Positions 1 through 6,061 of a stretch of 10,479 nucleotides of DNA are shown here, piece after piece. A program made the translations under genes and the position numbers. The DNA is from JBGSWL01 sp041752455. Its GTDB lineage: Bacteria > Pseudomonadota > Alphaproteobacteria > Rhizobiales > Rhizobiaceae. How positions within the stretch are numbered: position 1 is the first letter of the stretch; every line of letters begins with the position of its first letter. The DNA is taken from contig JBGSWL010000129.1 of assembly GCA_041752455.1 (NCBI GenBank), positions 1 to 10,479 of the forward strand, in the 5' to 3' direction. A model generated the notes under the pieces. It was not told the origin of the DNA. It did not search any database and saw nothing but the letters and a program-made list of their open reading frames with translations.

Positions 1-1073
1 CTACGGCCGACGCGGACGAGGTCCGCACGCAGGCCGGATGCAATGCGGCCGCGGTCAGTCAGTCCGACCGTGCGCGCCGGATTGGCGGTGACCATGGCAA
101 TCGCCTGCGGCAGCGTGACAGCCTCCACCTCATCGGCCAGCACGAATGGTGCGTGGATCAGGCTGAAGGGGACATAGTCCGATGACAGGATGTCCAACAC
201 GCCGGCCTTGGCGAGGTCGCGGGCGGCGATGTTGCCGGAGTGCGAGCGACCCCGCACTACATTGGGCGCGCCCATCAGCACACCCATCCCGGCCGCGTGC
301 GAAGCCGCGGCAGCCGCAAGGCTGGTCGGAAATTCGGCAACCGTGACGCCTTGAGCCTTTGCCTCTTCCACATGCTCGACCGTCGCATCATCATGGCTTG
401 CGAGCGCGATGCCGCGGGCATGGCAGGCATCGACAAGCGCCTGCCGGTGCGGGGTGGAGTTGCGGGCAGATTGGGCAAGACGGTTGGCAACGAACACGTC
501 GAACTGCTCGTCGGTCAGCCCGCGCTTGACCTTGTAGTAGAGCGTGTATTGATCCATCGTCTGGAACTGGCGCTGGCCCGGCGCATGGTCCATCAGCGAC
601 ACGATGCCGACGCCGTGGTCGTCGGAAAACTCCTCGAAATGCTCCAGCACGTCTTCGGCCGACACTTCGCAGCGCAGGTGAATGCGGTGCTCGGCGCGAA
701 GGCGTCCCTCGGCCTGAGCCGACTGGATCGCATAAGACATGGCGCGCATTTCGCCCTTGCCGAAGCCGCCGTCTTCATCGGAGCCAAGGCGCAAACAGTC
801 AAAGACCGTGGTGATCCCCGATGAGGCAACCTGTCCGTCATAGGCCTGGATGGCGGCGGTCAGGTTCCAGCGCACGCCCGGGCGCGGCGAGTAGTGGGTT
901 TCCAGATGATCGGTGTGCAGTTCGACAAGGCCGGGGACCAGATAGTCGCCTTCCATGTCCTCGCCAGCCGCCATGGTACCGGTGGAAACGTCGGCAATCA
1001 GGCCGTCGCGAACAAGGATCGAACCCTCGATCACCTCGGATTCAAGCACAAGGCGGGCATTGGTGAGGATCAT
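1..1073 (-). CDS. phnM: PhnM, alpha-D-ribose 1-methylphosphonate 5-triphosphate diphosphatase (3' end truncated by window)
   Basis: This is an amidohydrolase-superfamily enzyme of the C-P lyase pathway. It hydrolyses ribose 1-alkylphosphonate 5-triphosphate to the 5-phosphate, releasing pyrophosphate and producing the substrate of PhnJ. The frame is open through base 1. About 357 residues are present against about 378 in E. coli PhnM, so only about 20 C-terminal residues are missing. Visible family motifs are ELHTDH (metal site, about residues 51-56), RAEHRIHLRCEV, SLMDHAPGQRQF, ASHDDAT, GAPNVVRGRSHSGN and DILSSDY. I chose the ATG at 1073 because it aligns with the E. coli N-terminus (MIxxNxxLVLExEV). 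An in-frame ATG at 1109 would add 12 residues; neither start has a good ribosome binding site. It lies 107 nt after phnE2, the widest spacing within the transport block apart from the phnC-phnD gap, and probably ends the same transcript. Confidence 0.95.
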   Translation of the reverse strand, partial: MILTNARLVLESEVIEGSILVRDGLIADVSTGTMAAGEDMEGDYLVPGLVELHTDHLETHYSPRPGVRWNLTAAIQAYDGQVASSGITTVFDCLRLGSDEDGGFGKGEMRAMSYAIQSAQAEGRLRAEHRIHLRCEVSAEDVLEHFEEFSDDHGVGIVSLMDHAPGQRQFQTMDQYTLYYKVKRGLTDEQFDVFVANRLAQSARNSTPHRQALVDACHARGIALASHDDATVEHVEEAKAQGVTVAEFPTSLAAAAASHAAGMGVLMGAPNVVRGRSHSGNIAARDLAKAGVLDILSSDYVPFSLIHAPFVLADEVEAVTLPQAIAMVTANPARTVGLTDRGRIASGLRADLVRVGR

Positions 1074-1128
1074 CTCACCGGTCGATTTTATCGATGTCTG
1101 GAACGTCATGCAGCACACAAGGCAGTTG

Positions 1129-1145
1129 GCGGGGACTTGCCCCGC
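1129..1145 (-). other. GC-rich stem-loop in the phnE2-phnM gap
   Basis: A perfect 6-bp inverted repeat, GCGGGG and CCCCGC, is separated by a 5-nt loop. It lies 36 nt after the phnE2 stop and 55 nt before the preferred phnM start. No T-run follows it on the minus strand, so a standalone intrinsic terminator is unlikely. It could stabilise or punctuate the message. It is the second of two hairpins in this gap. Confidence 0.35.
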
Positions 1146-1164
1146 AATATTGGAGAACGACAAA

Positions 1165-1193
1165 CCGGTCCACGAAAACCTTACGTGGTCCGG
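1165..1193 (-). other. Stem-loop spanning the phnE2 stop codon
   Basis: Bases 1165-1174 pair with 1184-1193, giving 10 positions of which one (1169/1189) is a T-T mismatch. The loop is 9 nt and contains the TAA stop of phnE2. On the minus strand the stem is followed by GTTTGTCGTT, a poor U-tract. It could act as a weak attenuator or a 3'-end stabiliser between the transporter genes and phnM. Translation through phnE2 would disrupt it, so any effect would depend on ribosome release. Confidence 0.35.
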
Positions 1194-2536
1194 CCGATCA
1201 GTTTGCCGCGCAGCCAACCCGAGATCGTATCCATCAAAATGACCATCAGGATGATCAGGACGATGTAGTAGCTGACCTCTTCCCAATCCTTTTGGGTGGT
1301 GATCGCCTGCGTCAGGAGCAGGCCGATGCCGCCGCCGACAATGGCACCGATCACGGTTGCGCTGCGCGTATTCGATTCGAAGTAATACAGAACCTGGCTG
1401 AGGAAGACAGGGATCACCTGCGGCATCACGCCGAAGCGCGCGCGCTGGATCGGATCGGCGCCGGTCGACTGGACGCCTTCAAGCTGTTTGCCATCAACGT
1501 TTTCCAACGCTTCCGAAAACATCTTGCCGAAGCTGCCGGTGTCGGTGATCAGGATCGCCAGCGCCCCGGTGAGCGGGCCCGGGCCGAAAGCGCGGCTGAG
1601 GATGATGGTCCAGATCAGCCCATCGACCCCGCGCACGAAATCAAACAGGCGGCGCACGGCCGAGCGCAGGATGCGTGACGGGGTGAAGTTCAGCGCGGCG
1701 ATGAAGGCGAGCGGCAGCGCGATCAACGCCGCGGACATGGTGCCGAGGAACGCCATCAGGACGGTTTCGAACATGGCCCACATCACGTCCTTGTGGCGCC
1801 ACATCTTATTGTCCCAGAATTCCGAAACCATGTACGTGAAGTTCGAGCGAGCCGGATCGATGCGTTCGCCCCAGAGGGCAAGCGCAGTCACTTCGCCAAG
1901 GCTCTTGCCCGAGAACGGGCTGTCGAGCGTGAAAAAGAACAGCTCCCAGCCATTGTCATATTTGAATGTCTCGATGCGGTTGCGCGTATAGGACATGCGG
2001 CCTTCGGACGTGGTAATCGTCACGCGCGTGTCTGAGGCGTTGATGAACGGCGGGATTTCATCGGTCGGCAGGCCGAGCGCCACCTTGTTGTCTGCGAACT
2101 GAAGCGTGATGTCGCCATAGTCCGGCAGGCTGTAGATGGCCGTCGGGCCGTCATAGGTGACGATGTGGTTCTTGCCGAGGTCGATGCGGACCTGGTCACC
2201 ATTGACCGCGACCCAGTCAGGGGTCTTTCCTTCGGGATAGGTGCCCTTTGCCTCGCCTTCGATGGCAATGATGACTTCGTCGGTACGGTTCTCGCGCGTC
2301 ACGTGGGTCTTGTAGGACACGAAATCCGACAGAAGGATCTGCACATTGTCCATTCGGGCGCGCTGGGCGAGACCGGCCAGATCAAACGCGAACGCGATGT
2401 AGATGAAATAGGCGAGAATCACGACCGGGATCGAAAAGGCGATCCACTTGCGCCGGTCAAACGAAGCCAAGGTGCTGGCGCGCAGCGTTTCGCTGACGGT
2501 TTGCGGCGTTCCGGTCTCGATCGCGGATGCAGACAT
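1181..2536 (-). CDS. phnE: PhnE2, large phosphonate ABC-transporter permease
   Basis: This is the second inner-membrane subunit of the phosphonate importer, 451 residues, pairing with PhnE1 around the PhnC ATPase. A first membrane segment lies at about residues 31-51. A soluble, presumably periplasmic stretch follows to about residue 250, and then the usual multi-span permease domain. The cytoplasmic EAA loop that contacts the ATPase is at about 342-360 (EALENVDGKQLEGVQSTGA), followed by the FGVMPQVIP segment. Classical PhnE proteins are about 260-280 residues, so the extra length is almost entirely the insert between membrane segments 1 and 2. Long PhnE/PhoT-type permeases of this kind occur in rhizobial phosphonate/phosphate systems such as phoCDET. 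The start is 4 nt after the phnE1 stop, implying coupled translation. Phosphate esters or phosphate itself could also be substrates. Confidence 0.93.
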   Translation of the reverse strand: MSASAIETGTPQTVSETLRASTLASFDRRKWIAFSIPVVILAYFIYIAFAFDLAGLAQRARMDNVQILLSDFVSYKTHVTRENRTDEVIIAIEGEAKGTYPEGKTPDWVAVNGDQVRIDLGKNHIVTYDGPTAIYSLPDYGDITLQFADNKVALGLPTDEIPPFINASDTRVTITTSEGRMSYTRNRIETFKYDNGWELFFFTLDSPFSGKSLGEVTALALWGERIDPARSNFTYMVSEFWDNKMWRHKDVMWAMFETVLMAFLGTMSAALIALPLAFIAALNFTPSRILRSAVRRLFDFVRGVDGLIWTIILSRAFGPGPLTGALAILITDTGSFGKMFSEALENVDGKQLEGVQSTGADPIQRARFGVMPQVIPVFLSQVLYYFESNTRSATVIGAIVGGGIGLLLTQAITTQKDWEEVSYYIVLIILMVILMDTISGWLRGKLIGRTT

Positions 2537-2540
2537 GGCT

Positions 2541-3398
2541 TCAATGCCCTTTCACGAGACGGTTGCGATAATGGCTCGACAACTGGTCGATCGCGACGAT
2601 GGCCGCAAACAGCAGGACGAAGATTGCCACAACCTCGTCATAGCGACCGGTGCCCCACTGCATGGCGAGCTTGAGATCGTGACCGATGCCGCCCGAGCCG
2701 ACGAAGCCGAGGATGGCGGAGGCGCGCACATTGATTTCAAAGCGCAGCAGACCATAGGACAGCCAGTTCGGCGCAACCTGCGGGAAGACGCCGAGATACA
2801 TGCGCTGTGCCCAATTGGCGCCAACCGAGCTGAGGCCTTCAAGCGGCTTCAGATCGACGTTCTCGTTGACCTCGGAGAACAGCTTGCCCAGCGCGCCGGC
2901 CGTATGCAGCGCGATCGCGATCATGGCCGGAACCGGGCCGCCGCCAAGGATGAATATCAGGATCAGCGCGATCACGATTTCCGGGATGGCGCGGTTGGCA
3001 TCCATGAAACGCCGGACGAACGGAATGGCGCGCGGATACAGCGCCAGACCGCGGGTCGCAAACAATGACAGGAACACCGCGCCGATTGCACCAAGCAGCG
3101 TCGAAACCGCTGCAATGTTCAAGGTTTCGATCAGCGACGGTAAAAACTTCAGCATCAGCCCGGAAAGGTTTGCGGCTTTTTGGGCAGCTTCGGCAAACAC
3201 CTCGGACGGGAAGTCAAAAAACTGCGACAGGCCAGTCAGAAACCCGCCGGCATTCCGGCTGTTGGCAAGCTGAAAGCCGGAGACCAGCAACAGGGCAAAC
3301 AGCAGGAAAAGGATACCGCTGTAGAGCTGTTTCTGACGCGCCTGCTGGAGGTAGGCCTCCTTTATCGCGGCGGTCGGCATGGCGGCAAAATCGGTCAT
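2541..3398 (-). CDS. phnE: PhnE1, phosphonate ABC-transporter permease
   Basis: This inner-membrane permease of the phosphonate importer is 285 residues from the chosen ATG, close to the classical PhnE length. A first hydrophobic segment lies at about residues 27-45 (LYSGILFLLFALLLVSGF), followed by several more spans. The EAA coupling loop EVNENVDLKPLEGLSSVGA leads into LGVFPQVAP, and the family sequence ASAILGFVGSGGIGHDL follows. The frame stays open to an ATG at 3464, but that extension would run through the stem-loop between phnD and phnE1 and has no hydrophobic or family character. I therefore prefer 3398, although its ribosome binding site is weak. It is followed after 4 nt by phnE2, with which it probably forms a heterodimeric channel. 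Confidence 0.94.
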   Translation of the reverse strand: MTDFAAMPTAAIKEAYLQQARQKQLYSGILFLLFALLLVSGFQLANSRNAGGFLTGLSQFFDFPSEVFAEAAQKAANLSGLMLKFLPSLIETLNIAAVSTLLGAIGAVFLSLFATRGLALYPRAIPFVRRFMDANRAIPEIVIALILIFILGGGPVPAMIAIALHTAGALGKLFSEVNENVDLKPLEGLSSVGANWAQRMYLGVFPQVAPNWLSYGLLRFEINVRASAILGFVGSGGIGHDLKLAMQWGTGRYDEVVAIFVLLFAAIVAIDQLSSHYRNRLVKGH

Positions 3399-3427
3399 GA
3401 CAGCTCTGCGGGTGTGTTTCCAAAGGA

Positions 3428-3457
3428 GAAACCGGGCAGCCACTGCCGCCCGGTTTC
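3428..3457 (-). terminator. Strong stem-loop between phnD and phnE1 (attenuator or mRNA stabiliser)
   Basis: A perfect 10-bp inverted repeat, GAAACCGGGC and GCCCGGTTTC, has a 10-nt loop. It begins 17 nt after the phnD stop and ends 29 nt before the phnE1 start. On the minus strand the 3' arm ends in TTTC and is followed by TCCTTTGG, a broken U-tract. Partial termination or protection of the phnD 3' end is more likely than full termination, because phnE1 has no promoter I can see. An alternative fold with a GCAG/CTGC inner stem is possible. Confidence 0.55.
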
Positions 3458-3474
3458 CGGTCACTCAAGGTAGA

Positions 3475-4389
3475 TCAGTTGCCAGCAGCCTTGCGGACGG
3501 CAATGATCGACTCGTAGGCTTCATGGGCGATCGGGGTGAAGCCAGAGGTCTCACCAGCGGCCATGTTGTAGGCGCATTCCTTGTCCTTGGCATGCAGTTC
3601 CTTGAGGAACGCCACGACCTTTTCCTTGACGTCAGCCGGCAGGGCGCGACGCAGAACGATCGGGCCTTCCGGGATTTCCTTGGACTTCCAGATCTGGACA
3701 TAGTCGTTCATGTCGATCAGACCGGCATCAACAGCCTTGCGCAGGGCGCCCGAGTTGTAGCCGTCTTCCCAGTTGCCCTGGCCATCGGCCCAGGTCACGC
3801 CGGCATCGACGTCGCCGTTCTTGACGGCAACGATGGTCTGCTCGTGGCCACCGGTGAACACGACTTCACCGAAGTATGCGCCGTTTTCCATGGTCGAACC
3901 GATTTCGGCCGGGATTTCGACCGACGGGATCAGGTAGCCGGAGGTCGAGTTCGGATCACCGAAGCCGAACTTCTTGCCCTTCATGTCGGCCAGCGACGTG
4001 ACGCCCGAATCCTTGCGGGCCATGCCGATCGAGTGGTAGCCGACCGAACCGTCGAGGTTGGTCTTGACGAGCACGACGTCAACGGCTTCCGGGTCGGTGA
4101 GGTAGATCTTGGCATAGGCAGAGGCACCGAGCCATGCCATGTCGAGCGAGCCGCCGAGGAGGCCCTGGATCACGCCGTCATAGTCAGCCGGGGTGAAGAG
4201 CTTGGTTTCGACGCCGAGCAGTTCCGACACGTATGCGCGAACGCACTCGTTCGAGGTCAGGCGGTCCTGGGCGTTTTCACCGCCGAGGATGCCGATGCGG
4301 AACTCGGTGATTTCCTGCGCCATGGCGCCGAACGAACCGACCGTCAGTGCAGCCACTGCAACGGTTGCGGTGAGGAGTTTCTTGAACAT
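3475..4389 (-). CDS. phnD: PhnD, periplasmic phosphonate-binding protein
   Basis: This is the substrate-binding protein of the phosphonate ABC importer, 304 residues. It begins with a Sec signal peptide: the KK pair at 3-4, a hydrophobic core at about 5-18, and AMA before Gln25 as the likely cleavage site. The mature protein has PhnD-family features: FRIGILGGENAQDR, WLGASAYAKIY, KFGFGDPNSTSGYLIP (the STSG turn contributes to phosphonate binding in PhnD proteins), TGGHEQTIVAV and AGVTWAD. The start at 4389 is well supported by GGAG 6 nt upstream. It is separated from phnC by 109 nt and from phnE1 by 76 nt, and both gaps hold stem-loops. This suggests its expression is set apart from the permeases and ATPase. 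Ligand preference (2-aminoethylphosphonate, alkylphosphonates or phosphate) cannot be read from the sequence. Confidence 0.96.
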   Translation of the reverse strand: MFKKLLTATVAVAALTVGSFGAMAQEITEFRIGILGGENAQDRLTSNECVRAYVSELLGVETKLFTPADYDGVIQGLLGGSLDMAWLGASAYAKIYLTDPEAVDVVLVKTNLDGSVGYHSIGMARKDSGVTSLADMKGKKFGFGDPNSTSGYLIPSVEIPAEIGSTMENGAYFGEVVFTGGHEQTIVAVKNGDVDAGVTWADGQGNWEDGYNSGALRKAVDAGLIDMNDYVQIWKSKEIPEGPIVLRRALPADVKEKVVAFLKELHAKDKECAYNMAAGETSGFTPIAHEAYESIIAVRKAAGN

Positions 4390-4417
4390 GGTATGCTCCG
4401 TTCCTGGTTGTGGGTTC

Positions 4418-4432
4418 GGCGGAAGATCCGCC
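4418..4432 (-). other. Stem-loop in the phnD leader
   Basis: A perfect 6-bp inverted repeat, GGCGGA and TCCGCC, has a 3-nt loop. It sits 28 nt upstream of the phnD start, just 5' of the ribosome-binding region. At the 5' side of the phnD message it could act as a stabilising cap after processing. No other function is visible. Confidence 0.35.
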
Positions 4433-4463
4433 TGCGTCTATCTGGTGGTCTTGGTCAAAACAT

Positions 4464-4488
4464 CCGGACAGGCGACCTGACTGCCCGG
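4464..4488 (-). terminator. Terminator-like stem-loop after phnC
   Basis: In minus-strand RNA, CCGGGCAG pairs with CUGUCCGG over 8 bp including one G-U wobble, with a 9-nt loop. It lies 10 nt downstream of the phnC stop and is followed by AUGUUUUGACC, so there is a short run of four U. It may be a leaky terminator or a processing site between phnC and phnD. Complete termination would leave phnD without an evident promoter, so read-through is expected. Confidence 0.45.
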
Positions 4489-4498
4489 TATCTCTGGG

Positions 4499-5338
4499 TC
4501 AGCGTGCGGCGAGGACTTCCGGTTCGGCGCGCGGGCTCAGCCTTGGCTCAGCGGGAAAAGACAGGCTGGTCGAGGTCATCGCCTCCGAGAAGGCGTGCTC
4601 CAGACCATCGGCTCCGTAGATGCGGCGGGCGACGGCTTCGGTCAGCTCGTTCGGCCCGCCGTCAAACACCACTTCGCCGCCCTGCATGCCGATGATGCGC
4701 TCGCAATAGGTGCGCGCCGTATCGAGCGTATGCAGGTTGGTGATGACGGTCATGCCGTCGTCCTTGTTGATGTCACGCAGGGTTTCCATGACGATCTGCG
4801 CGTTGCGCGGATCGAGCGAGGCAATCGGCTCGTCGGCGAGGAATACCTTGGGCTGCTGCATCAGGGCGCGGGCAATCGCCACACGCTGCTGCTGGCCGCC
4901 GGACAGCGCTTCCGCGCGCTTGGGTGCATTTTCGGCAACGCCGAGGCGCTCCAGAATATCGATGGCGCGGAGCACGTCGGCCTTGGGCCAGACATTGAAC
5001 ACGGTTGCCAGTGTCGAGCGGCTGTTCAGCAGGCCGTGCAGGACGTTGGAGACAACGTCGAGGCGCGGCACCAGATTGAACTGCTGGAAGATCATGGCGC
5101 AATCGCGCTGCCAAGCGCGCTGCTCCTTGCCCTTCAGGGCAGAGACTTCGATACCGTTGTGAAGGATGCGTCCTTCAGACGGATCAATGAGACGGTTGGT
5201 CATCCGAAGGAGGGTGGACTTTCCGGCACCCGACGCTCCGATGATCCCGACCATCTGGCCTTCCGGAATCTCGAGCGAAACATTGTTGACAGCAATCTTG
5301 TTGCCGAACCGGCGGGTCAGCTTCTCATAAACAAGCAT
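4499..5338 (-). CDS. phnC: PhnC, phosphonate importer ATP-binding subunit
   Basis: This cytoplasmic ABC ATPase energises the PhnD/PhnE1/PhnE2 importer; it is 279 residues from the chosen start. Walker A is GASGAGKST (34-42), the Q-loop glutamine is at about 85 (IFQQFNL), the signature is LSGGQQQRVAIARAL (about 145-159), Walker B is VFLADEPIASLD (about 165-176), and the switch histidine is at about 203 in TNLHTLDTA. The YCERI segment after the H-loop also occurs in E. coli PhnC. About 25 Pro/Ser/Ala-rich residues at the C-terminus lie beyond the conserved core. The ATG at 5338 has GAAGG 6 nt upstream; a TTG at 5353 in frame is less likely because the ribosome binding site lies inside that extension. 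It is the first gene after the Pho-box region and so probably the first of its transcript. Confidence 0.96.
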   Translation of the reverse strand: MLVYEKLTRRFGNKIAVNNVSLEIPEGQMVGIIGASGAGKSTLLRMTNRLIDPSEGRILHNGIEVSALKGKEQRAWQRDCAMIFQQFNLVPRLDVVSNVLHGLLNSRSTLATVFNVWPKADVLRAIDILERLGVAENAPKRAEALSGGQQQRVAIARALMQQPKVFLADEPIASLDPRNAQIVMETLRDINKDDGMTVITNLHTLDTARTYCERIIGMQGGEVVFDGGPNELTEAVARRIYGADGLEHAFSEAMTSTSLSFPAEPRLSPRAEPEVLAAR

Positions 5339-5379
5339 TGGGTACCTTCGCAATCGGTTACCCGTGCCGCCTAAGGCGC

Positions 5380-5423
5380 TCGCATGACCTGCGCATGACG
5401 ATTTTATTGCAGTTTTATGACAG
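5380..5423 (-). promoter_or_regulatory. Two tandem Pho boxes (PhoB sites) upstream of phnCDEEM
   Basis: Reading the minus strand from 5423 there are four heptamers, each separated by 4 nt: CTGTCAT (5423-5417), CTGCAAT (5412-5406), TCGTCAT (5401-5395) and AGGTCAT (5390-5384). The first three intervals are AAAA, AAAA and GCGC. The 11-bp period and the CTGTCAT core match the PhoB half-site, where two direct repeats make one Pho box. The first heptamer matches 7/7 and the other three 5/7. The array lies 46 nt upstream of phnC and outside any gene. The inferred consequence is activation of phnC-phnM under phosphate starvation. A -10 element is uncertain: TAGGCG at 5373-5368 has the right spacing but a poor match. 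Confidence 0.75.
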
Positions 5424-5424
5424 T

Positions 5425-5442
5425 GGTCTGGTGCAGCAGACC
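5425..5442 (-). terminator. Short stem-loop after the acetyltransferase gene
   Basis: A perfect 6-bp inverted repeat, GGTCTG and CAGACC, has a 6-nt loop and begins 1 nt after the stop codon of the acetyltransferase gene. No U-tract follows on the minus strand; the next bases are the first Pho heptamer. It may mark the end of the phnG-to-acetyltransferase transcript, but it is short for an intrinsic terminator, and read-through into phnC remains possible. Confidence 0.3.
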
Positions 5443-5443
5443 T

Positions 5444-6061
5444 TCATGCGCCGTGCTTGTCGAGGAACTGCTCGGCGGTCAGACCGCGAAAGTCGTCGAG
5501 TGCCGCGCGCAGCCGGTCATGGTCCCAGTCCCACCAGGAAAGCGCATCCATCCGGGCGCCGATTTCCGGGGCATGGCGCTGGCGGATCAGCTTCGCCGGA
5601 ACGCCGCCGACAATCGTGTAGGGCGCGACGTCCTTGCTGACCACCGCACCGGAACCAATCACCGCGCCATTGCCAACTGTCACGCCTGGCAGGATCGTCG
5701 CGCCATGGCCGATCCAGACATCGTGACCGATGGTGACACGGTCCGCCCGGCGCCAGGCGAAGAACTCCGGCTCGTTTTCGGCATCGTCAAAATAGTCGCC
5801 GGCGCGATAGGTGAAATGGTGCTGGGTTGCCCGCCAGGTCGGGTGGTTGGTGGCATTGATCCGCACATGGCTGGCAATGTTGGCGAACTTGCCGATCGTC
5901 GCGCACCAGGCTTCGGTCTGGCGGATCAGGTAGGAATAGTCGCCGATCTCGCATTCGGAAACGATGCAGCCTTCGTCGATTTCAGTATAACGGCCGAGCA
6001 CCGTATCCTTGACGCGTGCGGTCCCGTGTATGAACGGCCTTTCGGAAAGAAGCTTGCTCAT
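5444..6061 (-). CDS. Phosphonate-operon hexapeptide-repeat acetyltransferase (xenobiotic acetyltransferase type)
   Basis: This 205-residue protein has the left-handed beta-helix fold of acyl-CoA-dependent acetyltransferases, related to the VatD/chloramphenicol (XAT) group. Hexapeptide repeats run through about residues 12-60 and again around VTIGHDVWIGHGATILPGVTVGNGAVIGSGAVVSKDV. Between them is a loop with ATNHPTW, whose His is the likely catalytic base by analogy with XAT enzymes. The end, WWDWDHDRLRAALDDF, is typical of the phosphonate-cluster branch of this family. Its start overlaps the phnL stop by 4 nt (ATGA), so it belongs to the C-P lyase operon. It may acetylate aminoalkylphosphonates or pathway intermediates, filling the place of the GNAT enzyme PhnO in E. 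coli. That role and the substrate are inference, so I do not name it phnO. Drug resistance is unlikely given the context. Confidence 0.9.
   Translation of the reverse strand: MSKLLSERPFIHGTARVKDTVLGRYTEIDEGCIVSECEIGDYSYLIRQTEAWCATIGKFANIASHVRINATNHPTWRATQHHFTYRAGDYFDDAENEPEFFAWRRADRVTIGHDVWIGHGATILPGVTVGNGAVIGSGAVVSKDVAPYTIVGGVPAKLIRQRHAPEIGARMDALSWWDWDHDRLRAALDDFRGLTAEQFLDKHGA

Noticed and set aside
1074..1109. Upstream ATG at 1109 as the phnM start
   Set aside because: It adds 12 residues with no family similarity and has no ribosome binding site. The ATG at 1073 aligns with the E. coli N-terminus. It cannot be excluded.
3394..3403. CTGTCAT heptamer overlapping the phnE1 start codon, read as a Pho half-site
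   Set aside because: Only one heptamer matches; the heptamer 11 bp away (GATTTTG) does not resemble the consensus, so it is probably chance.
3399..3464. N-terminal extension of PhnE1 to the ATG at 3464
   Set aside because: It would read through the perfect phnD-phnE1 hairpin and adds a basic, non-family segment. The gap is better read as noncoding.
3379..4695. Long open frame on the plus strand (about 438 codons), with other plus-strand frames of 150-400 codons across the window
   Set aside because: They lie antisense to well-recognised phn genes. Their translations are rich in Arg/His/Asp with no family motif, as expected from the GC-rich codon bias of the opposite strand.
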